The translations under genes were made by a program, and so were the position numbers. From contig NZ_CP017480.1 of assembly GCF_001887595.1 (NCBI RefSeq), positions 4,058,001-4,122,000 of the forward strand: DNA of 64,000 bases, given 5' to 3'. Below the pieces are notes generated by a model that saw only the letters and a program-made list of their open reading frames with translations, was not told where the DNA came from and searched no databases. Source of the DNA: Luteibacter rhizovicinus DSM 16549. Its GTDB lineage: Bacteria > Pseudomonadota > Gammaproteobacteria > Xanthomonadales > Rhodanobacteraceae. Shown here in pieces: positions 38,443 through 47,146 of this stretch (the stretch's first letter is position 1; every line of letters begins with the position of its first letter).

Positions 38443-39506
38443 GCCGCCGCCCAGCGCCGCGCGGGCAGCCATACGGTAACCACGGAGCCACCGCCGACCG
38501 CCGCATCGCGGCTCACGCCGGCATCGTCGCCGTAGAGATGACGCAGGCGGGCATCCACATTGGCGAAGCCAATGCCATGGCCCGGACGCGACGTACCGCC
38601 ACCGAAGTCGCGAATGCGCAGGGTCAGCCTGCCCGCTTCGCGCCTGGCGTCGACGGCCACACGCCGGCCATCGCCACCGCCACCATGCTCGATGGCGTTT
38701 TCGACCAGCGGTTGCAGGATCAGGAAGGGTACGTGGAGATCGTCGAGTGCCGCATCGCCCTCGACTTGCGCATCCAGCCCGCTACCGAAACGCGCGCGCT
38801 GGATATCCAGGTACAGCGAAAGCAGCTGCCATTCGTCGGCCAGCCGATGCTCCTGCGCAGTCGCCGAGAGAGTCGCACGCAGCAACTCGCCGATGCGCGA
38901 GAGCATCTCATCGGCCACCTGCGGCCGCTCGTACATGAGTTCCGAGACGGCATTGAGCGTGTTGAACAGAAAGTGTGGATTCAGCTGCAGGCGCAAGGCT
39001 TCCAGGCGGGCGTCCGACAGCGCCGATTCCAGTTGCGCGGCACGCAGTTCCCTGGCCTGCCCCTCGCGGTAGCGATCGACCAGCCACAGGCCAAGCGCGA
39101 TCACCGCGTAGAAGAACAGCTGGGTCGGCATCTCCATCAGGTAACGCCATCCGGTCGGCATCGCGGCAAAGCGCGCGAAACCCGCCAGGGGAAATACCAG
39201 CAATCGCAAACCCAGCATCAGGCTGGTCTGCGCCAGGGACAGCGAGAGGAACAGCCCGAGATGCGAGAGAACGCGTGCCGGTGCCGAAGTCATGCGGGCG
39301 ATACGGCGTAGCACGACGAACAGCACAGGCAGAAAAACGCCGAAGCTCAACGAACCGGTGAGTTCGTCGATCAGCTTCGGCGTAAACAACGATGGCACGT
39401 GATTGGCGATATCGACGAGATACCGGTTCGTCGCCCTGAGTAAACCGATGGCCACCAGCAAGGCGATCCACAGGATCGCCGCATAGCCCCTCTTCCCTGT
39501 CTTCAT
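38439..39506 (-). CDS. LytS/YpdA-type sensor histidine kinase
   Basis: A 355-residue protein. About four predicted membrane helices fill residues 8-145, followed by the His_kinase domain with the phospho-histidine in RLQLNPHFLFNTLNAV and the ATP-binding motifs PLVENAIEHG and GIGFANVDARL. This family signals through LytTR regulators, and its partner lies directly downstream in a 4-bp overlap. No extracellular sensor domain is seen, so the signal is probably membrane-borne. Confidence 0.92.
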   Translation of the reverse strand: MKTGKRGYAAILWIALLVAIGLLRATNRYLVDIANHVPSLFTPKLIDELTGSLSFGVFLPVLFVVLRRIARMTSAPARVLSHLGLFLSLSLAQTSLMLGLRLLVFPLAGFARFAAMPTGWRYLMEMPTQLFFYAVIALGLWLVDRYREGQARELRAAQLESALSDARLEALRLQLNPHFLFNTLNAVSELMYERPQVADEMLSRIGELLRATLSATAQEHRLADEWQLLSLYLDIQRARFGSGLDAQVEGDAALDDLHVPFLILQPLVENAIEHGGGGDGRRVAVDARREAGRLTLRIRDFGGGTSRPGHGIGFANVDARLRHLYGDDAGVSRDAAVGGGSVVTVWLPARRWAAA

Positions 39507-39570
39507 GTCGAGGCCCCCCAGCCTGTCTTGCGTGCCGGCCCTTATACCAGAGCCGGCACGCCAGGCGGGA

Positions 39571-40071
39571 TCAGGCAGCGCGCCGGGGGAGGACCCAATC
39601 CGGACGGATGAAATGGCAGGTGTAACCGTTCGGATACTTCTCCAGGTAGTCCTGGTGCTCCGGCTCGGCCTCCCAGAACGGGCCTGCCGGCGCCAGTTCG
39701 GTCACCGCCTTACCCGGCCACAGACCCGACGCGTTGACGTCCGCGATGGTGTCTTCGGCGACGGCTTTCTGCTCGTCGTCGAGGTAGAAGATGGCCGAAC
39801 GATAGCTTTCGCCCCGGTCGTTTCCTTGCCGATTCAGCGTAGTCGGATCGTGGATCTGGAAGAAGAACTCCAGGATCTTCCGGTAGCTGATCCGGGCCGG
39901 ATCGAACTCGATCTCGATCGCCTCGGCGTGGCTGCCGTGATTGCGGTAGGTCGCATTGGGCACGTCACCGCCCGAATAGCCCACGCGCGTGGCAATGACG
40001 CCCGGCTGCTTGCGGATCAGGTCCTGCATGCCCCAGAAGCAACCGCCGGCGAGAATGGCGCGCGAACTCAT
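39571..40071 (-). CDS. msrA: Peptide methionine sulfoxide reductase MsrA
   Basis: A 166-residue protein with the catalytic cysteine C11 in [18 protein letters not shown] and [15 protein letters not shown], all typical of MsrA, which reduces the S form of methionine sulfoxide. It is a short, single-domain form without the usual N-terminal extension. The start overlaps the msrB stop by 4 bp, so the two act together on both sulfoxide isomers. Confidence 0.95.
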   Translation of the reverse strand: MSSRAILAGGCFWGMQDLIRKQPGVIATRVGYSGGDVPNATYRNHGSHAEAIEIEFDPARISYRKILEFFFQIHDPTTLNRQGNDRGESYRSAIFYLDDEQKAVAEDTIADVNASGLWPGKAVTELAPAGPFWEAEPEHQDYLEKYPNGYTCHFIRPDWVLPRRAA

Positions 40072-40529
40072 AGGACACCTCCGGTTTCGCTGTCGAACAT
40101 GTGGATGTACTGGCCGTAGCCTTCCTTCTCGAGATCGGCCACGGGGATGAAACGCAGCGACGCCGAGTTGATGCAGTAGCGCAGGCCGCCCTGGTCGCGC
40201 GGACCGTCAGGGAAGACATGACCCAGATGGCTGTCACCGTTGGCCGAACGCACTTCGGTGCGGTTCATGCCGTGGGTGATGTCGAGCTTCTCCTCGACAT
40301 GATCGGCCTCGAGCGGGCGCGTGAAGCTGGGCCAGCCACAGCCGCTGTCGAACTTGTCGAACGACGAGAACAGGGGCTCACCCGAAACGATATCGACGTA
40401 GATACCCGGCTCCTTGTTGTCGTTGAATGCATTGTGGAACGGACGCTCGGTGCCGCTCTGCTGGGTCACCCGGAACTGTTCGGGCGTCAACTTGGCAATG
40501 GCTTCGGGCGTCTTGCGGTAGTCGGACAT
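40068..40529 (-). CDS. msrB: Peptide methionine sulfoxide reductase MsrB
   Basis: A 153-residue protein with [18 protein letters not shown] and the catalytic [11 protein letters not shown] of MsrB, which reduces the R form of methionine sulfoxide. The two CxxC pairs that bind zinc in many MsrB proteins are missing: [13 protein letters not shown] and [12 protein letters not shown] stand in their places. It is therefore the zinc-free form. ATG at 40529 has AGGAGG 5 bp upstream. It is the first gene of the msrB-msrA operon. Confidence 0.95.
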   Translation of the reverse strand: MSDYRKTPEAIAKLTPEQFRVTQQSGTERPFHNAFNDNKEPGIYVDIVSGEPLFSSFDKFDSGCGWPSFTRPLEADHVEEKLDITHGMNRTEVRSANGDSHLGHVFPDGPRDQGGLRYCINSASLRFIPVADLEKEGYGQYIHMFDSETGGVL

Positions 40530-40658
40530 GGGGACCTCCTGAGGGACGAAGATCGGGGGCTGCAGGCCAGGTGCGGGCCCGCTCCACCGCTCGTTCCATA
40601 ATGCGGTCGAACACACCGGAAACAATAGGAAGGGCTTGCCCTGGCCCGCTGCCGCGGG

Positions 40659-40724
40659 ATCGCCGATGAATCGGCTCCTACACAGAGCTGCCCTGACCTT
40701 GTGGGAGCCGATTCATCGGCGATC
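40659..40724. repeat. Pair of inverted REP-like hairpins
   Basis: Inverted copy at 40659-40681 and direct copy at 40701-40724, both of the A/T arm type (GCCGATTCATCGGC). The right copy contains the stop codon of the histidine kinase that ends at 40713. Confidence 0.85.
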
Positions 40725-42056
40725 GGGTGCTCGCGGTAACCTGACCGAGAAGCGGGCACCGCCGCCGGGGGCGTCGAGGACGCCGATCTCGCCGCCGTGC
40801 CGCGCGACGATCTCCTGGACCAGGTGCAGCCCGAGCCCCGCGCCCACGCTGCTTGGTCGCAGACGATAGAACGGCGTGAATACCCGGGCCCGCTCGGCTT
40901 CGGGAATGCCCGGGCCTTCATCGCTGATCTCGAACACACCAGCCTCCGTCACCACGACATGGATCAGGCCCTTGCCGCCGGCATGGGCGATGGCGTTCTG
41001 GATCAGGTTGGTGATCGCACGAGACAGGGAAAGACGGTCTCCCATCACCACAACAGCGTGATCGGGCGCGTCCATGGCCAGTTCGTAGCCCGCGTCCAGC
41101 ACCAGCGGCGCCACGTCCGCACTGACCTCACGGACAAGGGTCACCAGGTCCAGCGGTTCGAACTCGGTGACCTGTTTGCCCAGCCGTTGGAGGTCGAGCA
41201 ACTGCTCGGCGATGTTGGCCAGACGGGCCAGGTCGGTCAGCAGGCGGCTGCGGGCGTCGCCCGGCGGCAACGTATCGAGTCGGGCTTCGAGGATCGCGAT
41301 GGGCGCGCGTAACTCGTGCGCGGCATCGGTCAGGAAGCGGTCGCGCGCGTCGTAGCCTTCGCCAAGCCGCTCCAGCGCAAGGTTGAAGGCACGTACCAGC
41401 GGCTGCAGCTCACGCGGCACCGCCCCATCTTCAAGCTGGGCGCCGCGCTCGTCGATGTTGATTCGCTGCGCCTGGTCGGCCACCTTGCCGACGCCGGCCA
41501 TCGAACGATGAATGAGCCACGGCACGGCGATCAGGGTGACCAGGACCAGCGGCAAGCCGATCCGCGTGCCGAGGTAGACCGAAATCTTGACGAAGACGCG
41601 TCCGAGGCCGACCAGCGGTGCACCACCGACGATGACGTGGAGGCGACCGTAGGCGGTGTTCTCGACGACCACGCGCATGGCCAGTTCATAGGGCGCGCTC
41701 GTCGTATGCACCTCGGAAGACTGCAGCGTGGCGAGCGACGCCACCAGCGAGCGATACGCATCCGGGACGGCGCCATGACTGAGCCGATGACCTTGCTCGT
41801 CGGTGATCACGAACCACAGCCGCGGCGCAGCGTCGAGCTCTTTGCTCAGACAGTCTCCGGCGCGCAATCGCATGGTCCCCTCGTCGACGGTCACGGCACG
41901 TGCGATGCCGCGCGCCAGGTCTTCATCGATATAGGCTGCCCGCGTGTCGAGAATGCTCCAGGTCAACGCCGCGATCGTCGCGACCAGGATCACGATCTGC
42001 AGCACGCTGAGCCGGACGCCCAGCTGGACAGTGAGCGACTTAGCGTGCCTGCCCAT
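40713..42056 (-). CDS. Two-component sensor histidine kinase (QseC/PhoQ-like layout)
   Basis: A 447-residue protein: membrane helix at about 15-35, a periplasmic sensor of about 130 residues, second helix near 165-185, HAMP linker, then HisKA with the phospho-histidine in DAAHELRAPIAIL. The HATPase has NLIQNAIAHA, DEGPGI and GAGLGLHLV. It starts at ATG 42056, overlapping the regulator stop by 17 bp. Its last residues (APDRR) and stop codon come from a REP-like repeat. The partner regulator is adjacent and a MipA/OmpV porin lies divergent, so control of that porin is likely. Confidence 0.92.
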   Translation of the reverse strand: MGRHAKSLTVQLGVRLSVLQIVILVATIAALTWSILDTRAAYIDEDLARGIARAVTVDEGTMRLRAGDCLSKELDAAPRLWFVITDEQGHRLSHGAVPDAYRSLVASLATLQSSEVHTTSAPYELAMRVVVENTAYGRLHVIVGGAPLVGLGRVFVKISVYLGTRIGLPLVLVTLIAVPWLIHRSMAGVGKVADQAQRINIDERGAQLEDGAVPRELQPLVRAFNLALERLGEGYDARDRFLTDAAHELRAPIAILEARLDTLPPGDARSRLLTDLARLANIAEQLLDLQRLGKQVTEFEPLDLVTLVREVSADVAPLVLDAGYELAMDAPDHAVVVMGDRLSLSRAITNLIQNAIAHAGGKGLIHVVVTEAGVFEISDEGPGIPEAERARVFTPFYRLRPSSVGAGLGLHLVQEIVARHGGEIGVLDAPGGGARFSVRLPRAPDRR

Positions 42057-42729
42057 CGCGAACCTCCCGGAGCAGGTAACCGACACCGCGGATCACATGG
42101 ATCTCCACGCTCGCGCTCGCTTCGACGAGGGCACGGCGCAGCTTGGACACGTGGGCATCCAGCGCATTGGACTGGATCGCATCGTCGAAACCGTACACCG
42201 CTTCCTGCAGGACCTCTCGCTGCACCGTTCGCCCGTGGCGGTACGCCAGCGTCTCGAGCAACAACAACTGGCGGCGCTGCAAGCGCAGGGGCTGGCCATC
42301 CACCAGGGCTTCGCGCGCAGTGAAGTCGAAGCAGAGATTGCCCACCGTCGCGAGTGGCAAGGCGATCTTCGCGGGGCGACGCGAAATCGCCCGGATGCGT
42401 GCGAGCAGCTCTTCGATCGCGAAGGGTTTGACCAGATAGTCGTCCGCGCCCAGATCGAGGCCATCGATGCGATCGGCGAGCGAACCCCGCGCCGTGAGCA
42501 TGATCACCGGCAGGTCGGCATGCGTCGCCCGTGCCTTGATCAACAGGGTCGCGCCATCACCGTCCGGCAGTTGCCGGTCGAGCAGGAGCAGATCGTGCAC
42601 CTTGCATTGCAGGGCCTCGGTGGCGTGCGCGATATCCGGCGCGATATCCACCAGCATGCCGTGCCGATGCAGGCCGGCCTGCAGCGCAGCGGCCATCTCC
42701 GGCTCGTCTTCCACCAGCAGTATGCGCAT
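42040..42729 (-). CDS. OmpR/PhoB-family response regulator
   Basis: A 229-residue protein with an acidic pocket E7-D8-E9, phosphoacceptor D51 in LLLLDRQLPDGDG, K in DYLVKPF, and a winged-helix effector at about 128-225 (LRLQRRQLLLLETLAYRHGR, SNALDAHVSKLRRAL, IRGVGYLL). It is coupled to the downstream histidine kinase and divergent from the MipA/OmpV gene, 118 bp apart. The QseB/PmrA branch is the closest in sequence style. Confidence 0.93.
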   Translation of the reverse strand: MRILLVEDEPEMAAALQAGLHRHGMLVDIAPDIAHATEALQCKVHDLLLLDRQLPDGDGATLLIKARATHADLPVIMLTARGSLADRIDGLDLGADDYLVKPFAIEELLARIRAISRRPAKIALPLATVGNLCFDFTAREALVDGQPLRLQRRQLLLLETLAYRHGRTVQREVLQEAVYGFDDAIQSNALDAHVSKLRRALVEASASVEIHVIRGVGYLLREVRDGQAR

Positions 42730-42847
42730 GTGCCCTCCCGAAGGGGCGCGATCCTAACACGCGCTAAACGCCTATCCGGCCACGCAATGTTGGGGCAATG
42801 TCCGCTCCCCACCATCCGCGGCCTATCGTCCCCACGAGTGTCCCCGC

Positions 42848-43624
42848 ATGTCGGTAATCCGTTCGCGCTCCGCCTCCCTGCTTGCCCTGATCGCCGGATT
42901 CGGCCTGTCTGGCGCCGTTTCCGCCCAATCCGCAGACGAGCGCGCGCCGGGCTGGAGCCTCGGAGTCGGTGCCGCCTGGGCACCCAGTCCCTACCGCAAC
43001 TACGACAACAAGGCCCTGCCCCTGCCCGTCGTCAGCTACGAAGGCAAATCCTTCTACTTCCGTGGCACTTCGGCGGGTTACAAGCTGCTCTCGACGCGCA
43101 CCGACGAGCTCTCGATCCTGGTTTCGCCCTTCGCCAACCGTTTCCGCCACCAGGACACCGACGATGCTCGCCTTCGCCAGTTGTCCAACCGCAACATCTC
43201 TGGCATGGCCGGCGTGGCATGGCGGCACACCGCTGACTGGGGCGTCATCTCGACCAGCGCGCAGAAGGAATTCACCGGCCACGGCGGCGGTACCCTGCTC
43301 GATGCCGGGTACAGCTATCCGCTGCGCAAAGGCGCGGTCACCTTCATTCCGACAGTGGGCGTCGCGCGCAGCAACAGCGCGCTCAACGACTATTACTACG
43401 GGGTGAGCGGTCGCGAGGCCCTGCGCAGCGGCCTGTCCGCTTATCACGCCGACAGCGGAACGGCGCCTTACGTCAACCTCATGGCGATCTATCGCCTGTC
43501 GCCGTCGTGGGTCGCCTCCGGCGGCATGCGCTACACGATCCTGCCGGACGCGGTGACCGACAGCCCCATGGTCAGTGCCGACCATACCCGCAGCTTCTTC
43601 GTTTCCCTCAGCCACGTGTTCTGA
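42848..43624 (+). CDS. MipA/OmpV family outer-membrane protein
   Basis: A 258-residue protein with a signal peptide of about 27 residues (ending AVSAQSA). The barrel has SLGVGAAWAPSPYRNYDNKALPLPV near the start (in pieces ALPLPVVSYEG and FYFRGTSAGYKL), GYSYPLRKGAVTF in the middle and SFFVSLSHVF at the end with a C-terminal phenylalanine. These features match MipA/OmpV. MipA scaffolds murein enzymes in E. coli, but most relatives are porin-like. Position beside an OmpR-type pair is common for this family. Confidence 0.88.
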   Translation: MSVIRSRSASLLALIAGFGLSGAVSAQSADERAPGWSLGVGAAWAPSPYRNYDNKALPLPVVSYEGKSFYFRGTSAGYKLLSTRTDELSILVSPFANRFRHQDTDDARLRQLSNRNISGMAGVAWRHTADWGVISTSAQKEFTGHGGGTLLDAGYSYPLRKGAVTFIPTVGVARSNSALNDYYYGVSGREALRSGLSAYHADSGTAPYVNLMAIYRLSPSWVASGGMRYTILPDAVTDSPMVSADHTRSFFVSLSHVF

Positions 43625-43627
43625 GCG

Positions 43628-43828
43628 ATGGGCAAACGGATCATGCGACGGATAGCGGACCTGGCCTACGGCATCGAGCCCGACCGCCAGGCGGTCTGGG
43701 ACTGGCTCCTGCTCACCCCCATCAAGGAGCTGGGCGGGCGCACGGCGGTCGAAGTGGCACTCGCCGGTGACGGCGAGCAGGTGATTTCCCTGCTCGAGGC
43801 CGTGGCCGCCGGCGAACGTAACCGGTAG
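43628..43828 (+). CDS. DUF2384 (MbcA/ParS/Xre antitoxin C-terminal) domain protein, solitary
   Basis: A 66-residue protein. VWDWLLLTPIKELGGRTAVEVALAGDGEQVI resembles, in its pieces WLLLTPIKELGGRTAVE, the DUF2384 helical domain of Xre/MbcA-type antitoxins (W-L-x-x-P-x-x-x-L-G-G-R-T-P-x-E). The DNA-binding N-terminal domain is absent, and no RES-domain toxin gene is next to it. It starts only 3 bp after the MipA stop, so it rides on that transcript. It may be a remnant or a stand-alone adaptor. Confidence 0.6.
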   Translation: MGKRIMRRIADLAYGIEPDRQAVWDWLLLTPIKELGGRTAVEVALAGDGEQVISLLEAVAAGERNR

Positions 43829-43889
43829 CGCGCAGCGACTCGTGCATCATCGATGGCTGTGGCATGTAGGCATCCCGACAGGGATGCGG

Positions 43890-43902
43890 CGCATACTATG
43901 CG
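43890..43902. promoter_or_regulatory. Palindrome with a possible -10 box before the second MocR gene
   Basis: CGCATACTATGCG is a perfect inverted repeat around a central C and contains TACTAT (43894-43899), a fair -10 hexamer, 31 bp before the GTG at 43931. Autoregulation of the MocR gene is a possible meaning. A weaker hairpin GCATCCC/GGGATGC lies just upstream (43870-43887). Confidence 0.3.
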
Positions 43903-43930
43903 TCGACAACATCCATGCATCGGTGGCGAT

Positions 43931-45337
43931 GTGACACGGACAAGCTCTCTACACGGGCTGGATTGGGCGGGTGTCCTCGACGAGGAAGGGCCGCGCTACC
44001 TGCAGGTGGTGCGCTTCATGGAACGGGCGATCACCGATGGACGCCTGCGTCCCGGGGACCGTTTGCCGCCTCAACGCCAGCTCGCCACCGCGCTTGGCAT
44101 GGATCTGACCACGGTAACCCGGGCCTACGCCGAAGCGCGCGAGCGCAAGCTCCTGCACGCGAAGGGCGCGATGGGGAGCTTCGTATCGGCGCCCCGTTTC
44201 GACACCGCGCAGGTCGTCGACCTGGGCATGAACATCCCGCCCCCACCCCAGGGCATCGACTTCACCGCCCTGCTCAAGCGCGGCGTCGACCAGGTACTGA
44301 CCCATACCGACTCGCACCTCCTGATGAGTTACCACCCTGGCGGTGGCAGTCAAGCGGATCGCTCTGCGGGTGTGACGTGGCTCACCCCGATGCTCGGACG
44401 GCTCGATGACGCGCGGGTGGTGACCTGTCCCGGCGCGCAGGCGGCCCTCGCCGCGCTGATCCTCGCCCTGAGCGATGCGGGCGACACGGTACTGGTCGAA
44501 CCGGTGTTGTACCCGGGCATGATCAGCGCCGCGGCGCATCTCGGCCGGCGCCTGGTCACCGTCGACAGCGATGCCGAGGGCATGCTCCCCGATGCCCTGG
44601 CGAACGCAGCCATCGCGCATCGCGCTCGCGCCGTCTATCTCAACCCGACCCTGCGCAACCCGACCGCGACGAGCATGCCGTTGGCGCGCCGCGAACAGAT
44701 CGTCGCCATGGCGCGAAAGCACGATCTGCGCATCATCGAGGACGACCCCTACTGGCCGCTGTGTGAAGCCGCCGCACCGCCGCTGGCGCGCCTTGCACCG
44801 GAACGGACGTATTACATCGCGACCCTGTCCAAGGCGCTGACGCCGGGCCTGCGTACGGCGTACGTCGTGACGCCGGATGCCCCCGCACGTTCCGCCTTCC
44901 TCAGCCGCCTGCGCGCCGTCACGCTGATGTCGATGCCGGTGATGACTTCACTGGCGACGCAATGGATCCACGACGGTACGGCCGCACGGCTCCTTGCCGG
45001 CGTGCGGGCGGAAGCCGCGGAACGGCAGACGATGGCAATGCGGATCCTTCGTCCCGCAGGCACGGCCATGCCTACGGAGGCTACGCCGACCGAAGGCATT
45101 CATCTGTGGCTGCCCTTGCCGGGCCGCTGGACAGCGCGATCGCTGACGATGACCGCGCGCCTGGAAGGCCTCGCGGTCACGCCATCGGACGCCTTCTCTC
45201 CCGGCCCGCCGCAGGAGCAGGCCATCCGTATTTCACTGGGCGGCGTGAAGGATCGCATGCGCCTGAAGCAGGGCCTCGATCGGTTGATGCAGGTGATGGA
45301 GGCGGGGGATCCGAGCGTGGATGCCGTGGTGATCTAA
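43931..45337 (+). CDS. MocR/PdxR-type regulator, second copy
   Basis: A 468-residue protein. A GntR winged helix occupies about 20-90 (RLPPQRQLATALGMDLTTVTRAY), then an aminotransferase-type domain has VYLNPTLRNPTATSM, EDDPYWPL and the PLP lysine K301 in TLSKALTPGLRTAY. It differs markedly from the other two MocR proteins of the window and resembles the aromatic-aminotransferase-like branch. The start is GTG at 43931 after GGTGG. No obvious target gene is divergent from it; zwf follows in the opposite direction. The role is unassigned. Confidence 0.87.
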   Translation: MTRTSSLHGLDWAGVLDEEGPRYLQVVRFMERAITDGRLRPGDRLPPQRQLATALGMDLTTVTRAYAEARERKLLHAKGAMGSFVSAPRFDTAQVVDLGMNIPPPPQGIDFTALLKRGVDQVLTHTDSHLLMSYHPGGGSQADRSAGVTWLTPMLGRLDDARVVTCPGAQAALAALILALSDAGDTVLVEPVLYPGMISAAAHLGRRLVTVDSDAEGMLPDALANAAIAHRARAVYLNPTLRNPTATSMPLARREQIVAMARKHDLRIIEDDPYWPLCEAAAPPLARLAPERTYYIATLSKALTPGLRTAYVVTPDAPARSAFLSRLRAVTLMSMPVMTSLATQWIHDGTAARLLAGVRAEAAERQTMAMRILRPAGTAMPTEATPTEGIHLWLPLPGRWTARSLTMTARLEGLAVTPSDAFSPGPPQEQAIRISLGGVKDRMRLKQGLDRLMQVMEAGDPSVDAVVI

Positions 45338-45340
45338 GAG

Positions 45341-45406
45341 CATCGCCGATGAATCGGCTCCCACAGAAAGCGCCGCTCCGTGTGGGAGCCGATTCATCGG
45401 CGATAG
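45341..45406. repeat. Pair of inverted REP-like hairpins
   Basis: Inverted copy 45341-45363 and direct copy 45381-45406, both with the A/T arm type. They sit between the second MocR gene and zwf, whose ends converge here, and could act as a two-way terminator. Confidence 0.85.
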
Positions 45407-45439
45407 CAGTTCGCGGCGCCTTCTCAGGCTGCGACATCC

Positions 45440-46927
45440 TCAGGCAGCGATATCTTCCACCCAGACGTGCCCCGCCTGCTGCAGCAGTTCGCGCGCCGAC
45501 TCCGGACCCCAGGTGCCGGCCTCGTAGCTGTCCGGGCCCGTCTCGTCCTGGCTCCAGCCCTCGAGGATCGGGGTGACCCACTTCCACGCGGCTTCGGTCT
45601 CGTCCTTGCGCACGAACAGCGCCGGACTGCCCTTGACCGCGTCCAGCATCAGGCCTTCGTACGAATCTCGGTAACGGATGCGTTCCGGCTGACCGAGCTT
45701 GGACAGCGCGTCGACTTCGTCCAGGCCGAAGCTGTTGCCCGGGTGCTTGACGAACAGCGGCAGCGTCACGCTTTCATTCGGCTGCACGCGAATTACCAGC
45801 CGGCTGCCCGGACGCGCCTCACCGAACAGGCCCGGCTCGCCGGCACGGAACTGGACCACCACCTCGGTCACCTTCTCCGGCATGCGCTTGCCCGAGCGCA
45901 GGTAGAACGGCACGCCCTGCCAGCGATCGTTGTCGATCTCGGCCTTGAGCGCCACGAAGGTCTCCGTGTTGCTCTCGGTCTCGCCCGGCAGTTCCTCGCG
46001 ATACGCCGGAACAGCCTTGCCGCCAGCCGTGCCCTGCACGTACTGGCCGCGGGCGACGTTGGCGCGCAGGTTGTTACGATCCAGCGGCTTGAGTGAGGTC
46101 AGCACGCGCACCTTCTCGTCGCGCAAGGCATCGGCGTCGAGCGACTCCGGACGCTCCATGGCGACCACGGTCAGCACCTGCAGCAAGTGGTTCTGGATCA
46201 TGTCGCGCAGGGCACCGGAGCCGTCGTAGTAGCCACCACGACCTTCGAGGCCGACCGTTTCCGCCGCGGTGATCTGCACGTAGTCGATCGACTCACGGTC
46301 CCACATGCGCTCGAGCATCGGGTTGGCGAAACGCAACGCGATGATGTTCTGCACCGCTTCCTTACCGAGGTAATGGTCGATGCGGAAGATGCTGTTCTCG
46401 GGGAAGTAACGGCCGACGTTCTCGTTGACCTTGCGCGCCGTATCCAGGTCGGTGCCGATCGGCTTCTCCAGCACGATGCGCGAGGTGTCGCTGCGCAGGC
46501 CCTGCTCGGAGACGTTGCGTGCGATCTCGCCGTACAGATCCGGTGCGGTTGCCAGATAGAACACACGGACGCGATCGGCGCTGGCGTTGGATTCGAGCAG
46601 GGTCTTCAGGCCGTCCCAGTTACCGGTGGATTCGGCGCCGTTGAGGCTCACATAGTGAACCAGGCGGAGGAACCGGTTTACCGTCGCGTCGATCAGTTCG
46701 TCGGCGCGGACATGCTCGCCCAGTGCCTTGCGGGCGCGCTCACGGTAGGTCTCGTCGTCCAGCGGCGAACGCGCCGTGCCGACGATCCGCGAGTCAGCGG
46801 TGATCTGGCCCTCGGCGAAACGGCGATACAGCGCCGGCAGCAGCTTGCGCATGGTCAGGTCGCCGGTGGCGCCGAAGATCACGTAATCGAAGGATTCGAC
46901 GGGTTCGAGCGGGGTTGAAGCGGTCAT
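45440..46927 (-). CDS. zwf: Glucose-6-phosphate 1-dehydrogenase
   Basis: A 495-residue protein with the nucleotide motif GATGDLTMRKL (about 15-25), substrate-binding RIDHYLGKEAVQN and the conserved EKPIGTD. This is the entry enzyme of the pentose phosphate and Entner-Doudoroff routes, making NADPH. Length and motifs are complete. ATG at 46927 starts MTASTPLEPVE; the frame extends to 46978 without support. It stands apart from pgl and edd, which are not in this window. Confidence 0.96.
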   Translation of the reverse strand: MTASTPLEPVESFDYVIFGATGDLTMRKLLPALYRRFAEGQITADSRIVGTARSPLDDETYRERARKALGEHVRADELIDATVNRFLRLVHYVSLNGAESTGNWDGLKTLLESNASADRVRVFYLATAPDLYGEIARNVSEQGLRSDTSRIVLEKPIGTDLDTARKVNENVGRYFPENSIFRIDHYLGKEAVQNIIALRFANPMLERMWDRESIDYVQITAAETVGLEGRGGYYDGSGALRDMIQNHLLQVLTVVAMERPESLDADALRDEKVRVLTSLKPLDRNNLRANVARGQYVQGTAGGKAVPAYREELPGETESNTETFVALKAEIDNDRWQGVPFYLRSGKRMPEKVTEVVVQFRAGEPGLFGEARPGSRLVIRVQPNESVTLPLFVKHPGNSFGLDEVDALSKLGQPERIRYRDSYEGLMLDAVKGSPALFVRKDETEAAWKWVTPILEGWSQDETGPDSYEAGTWGPESARELLQQAGHVWVEDIAA

Positions 46928-47146
46928 GACGAAGGTTTTCCGGGGAGGCTGGAGTTGGGGCGGCGCACTCGCCGTCACGGGACGGGTGAATGAATGCGGT
47001 GCGCTGGCGTCCTTTCAAGTGCCTCGATCTAAATGAATCTTGCGCGGGAGGCATAAGTGTTATGACCGGCCGCGTATGACAGGTGGCGAAGGGGCGTCCC
47101 CATGGATGGGTGACGCATTCCATCCAACCACCAGGAACACCAAACC

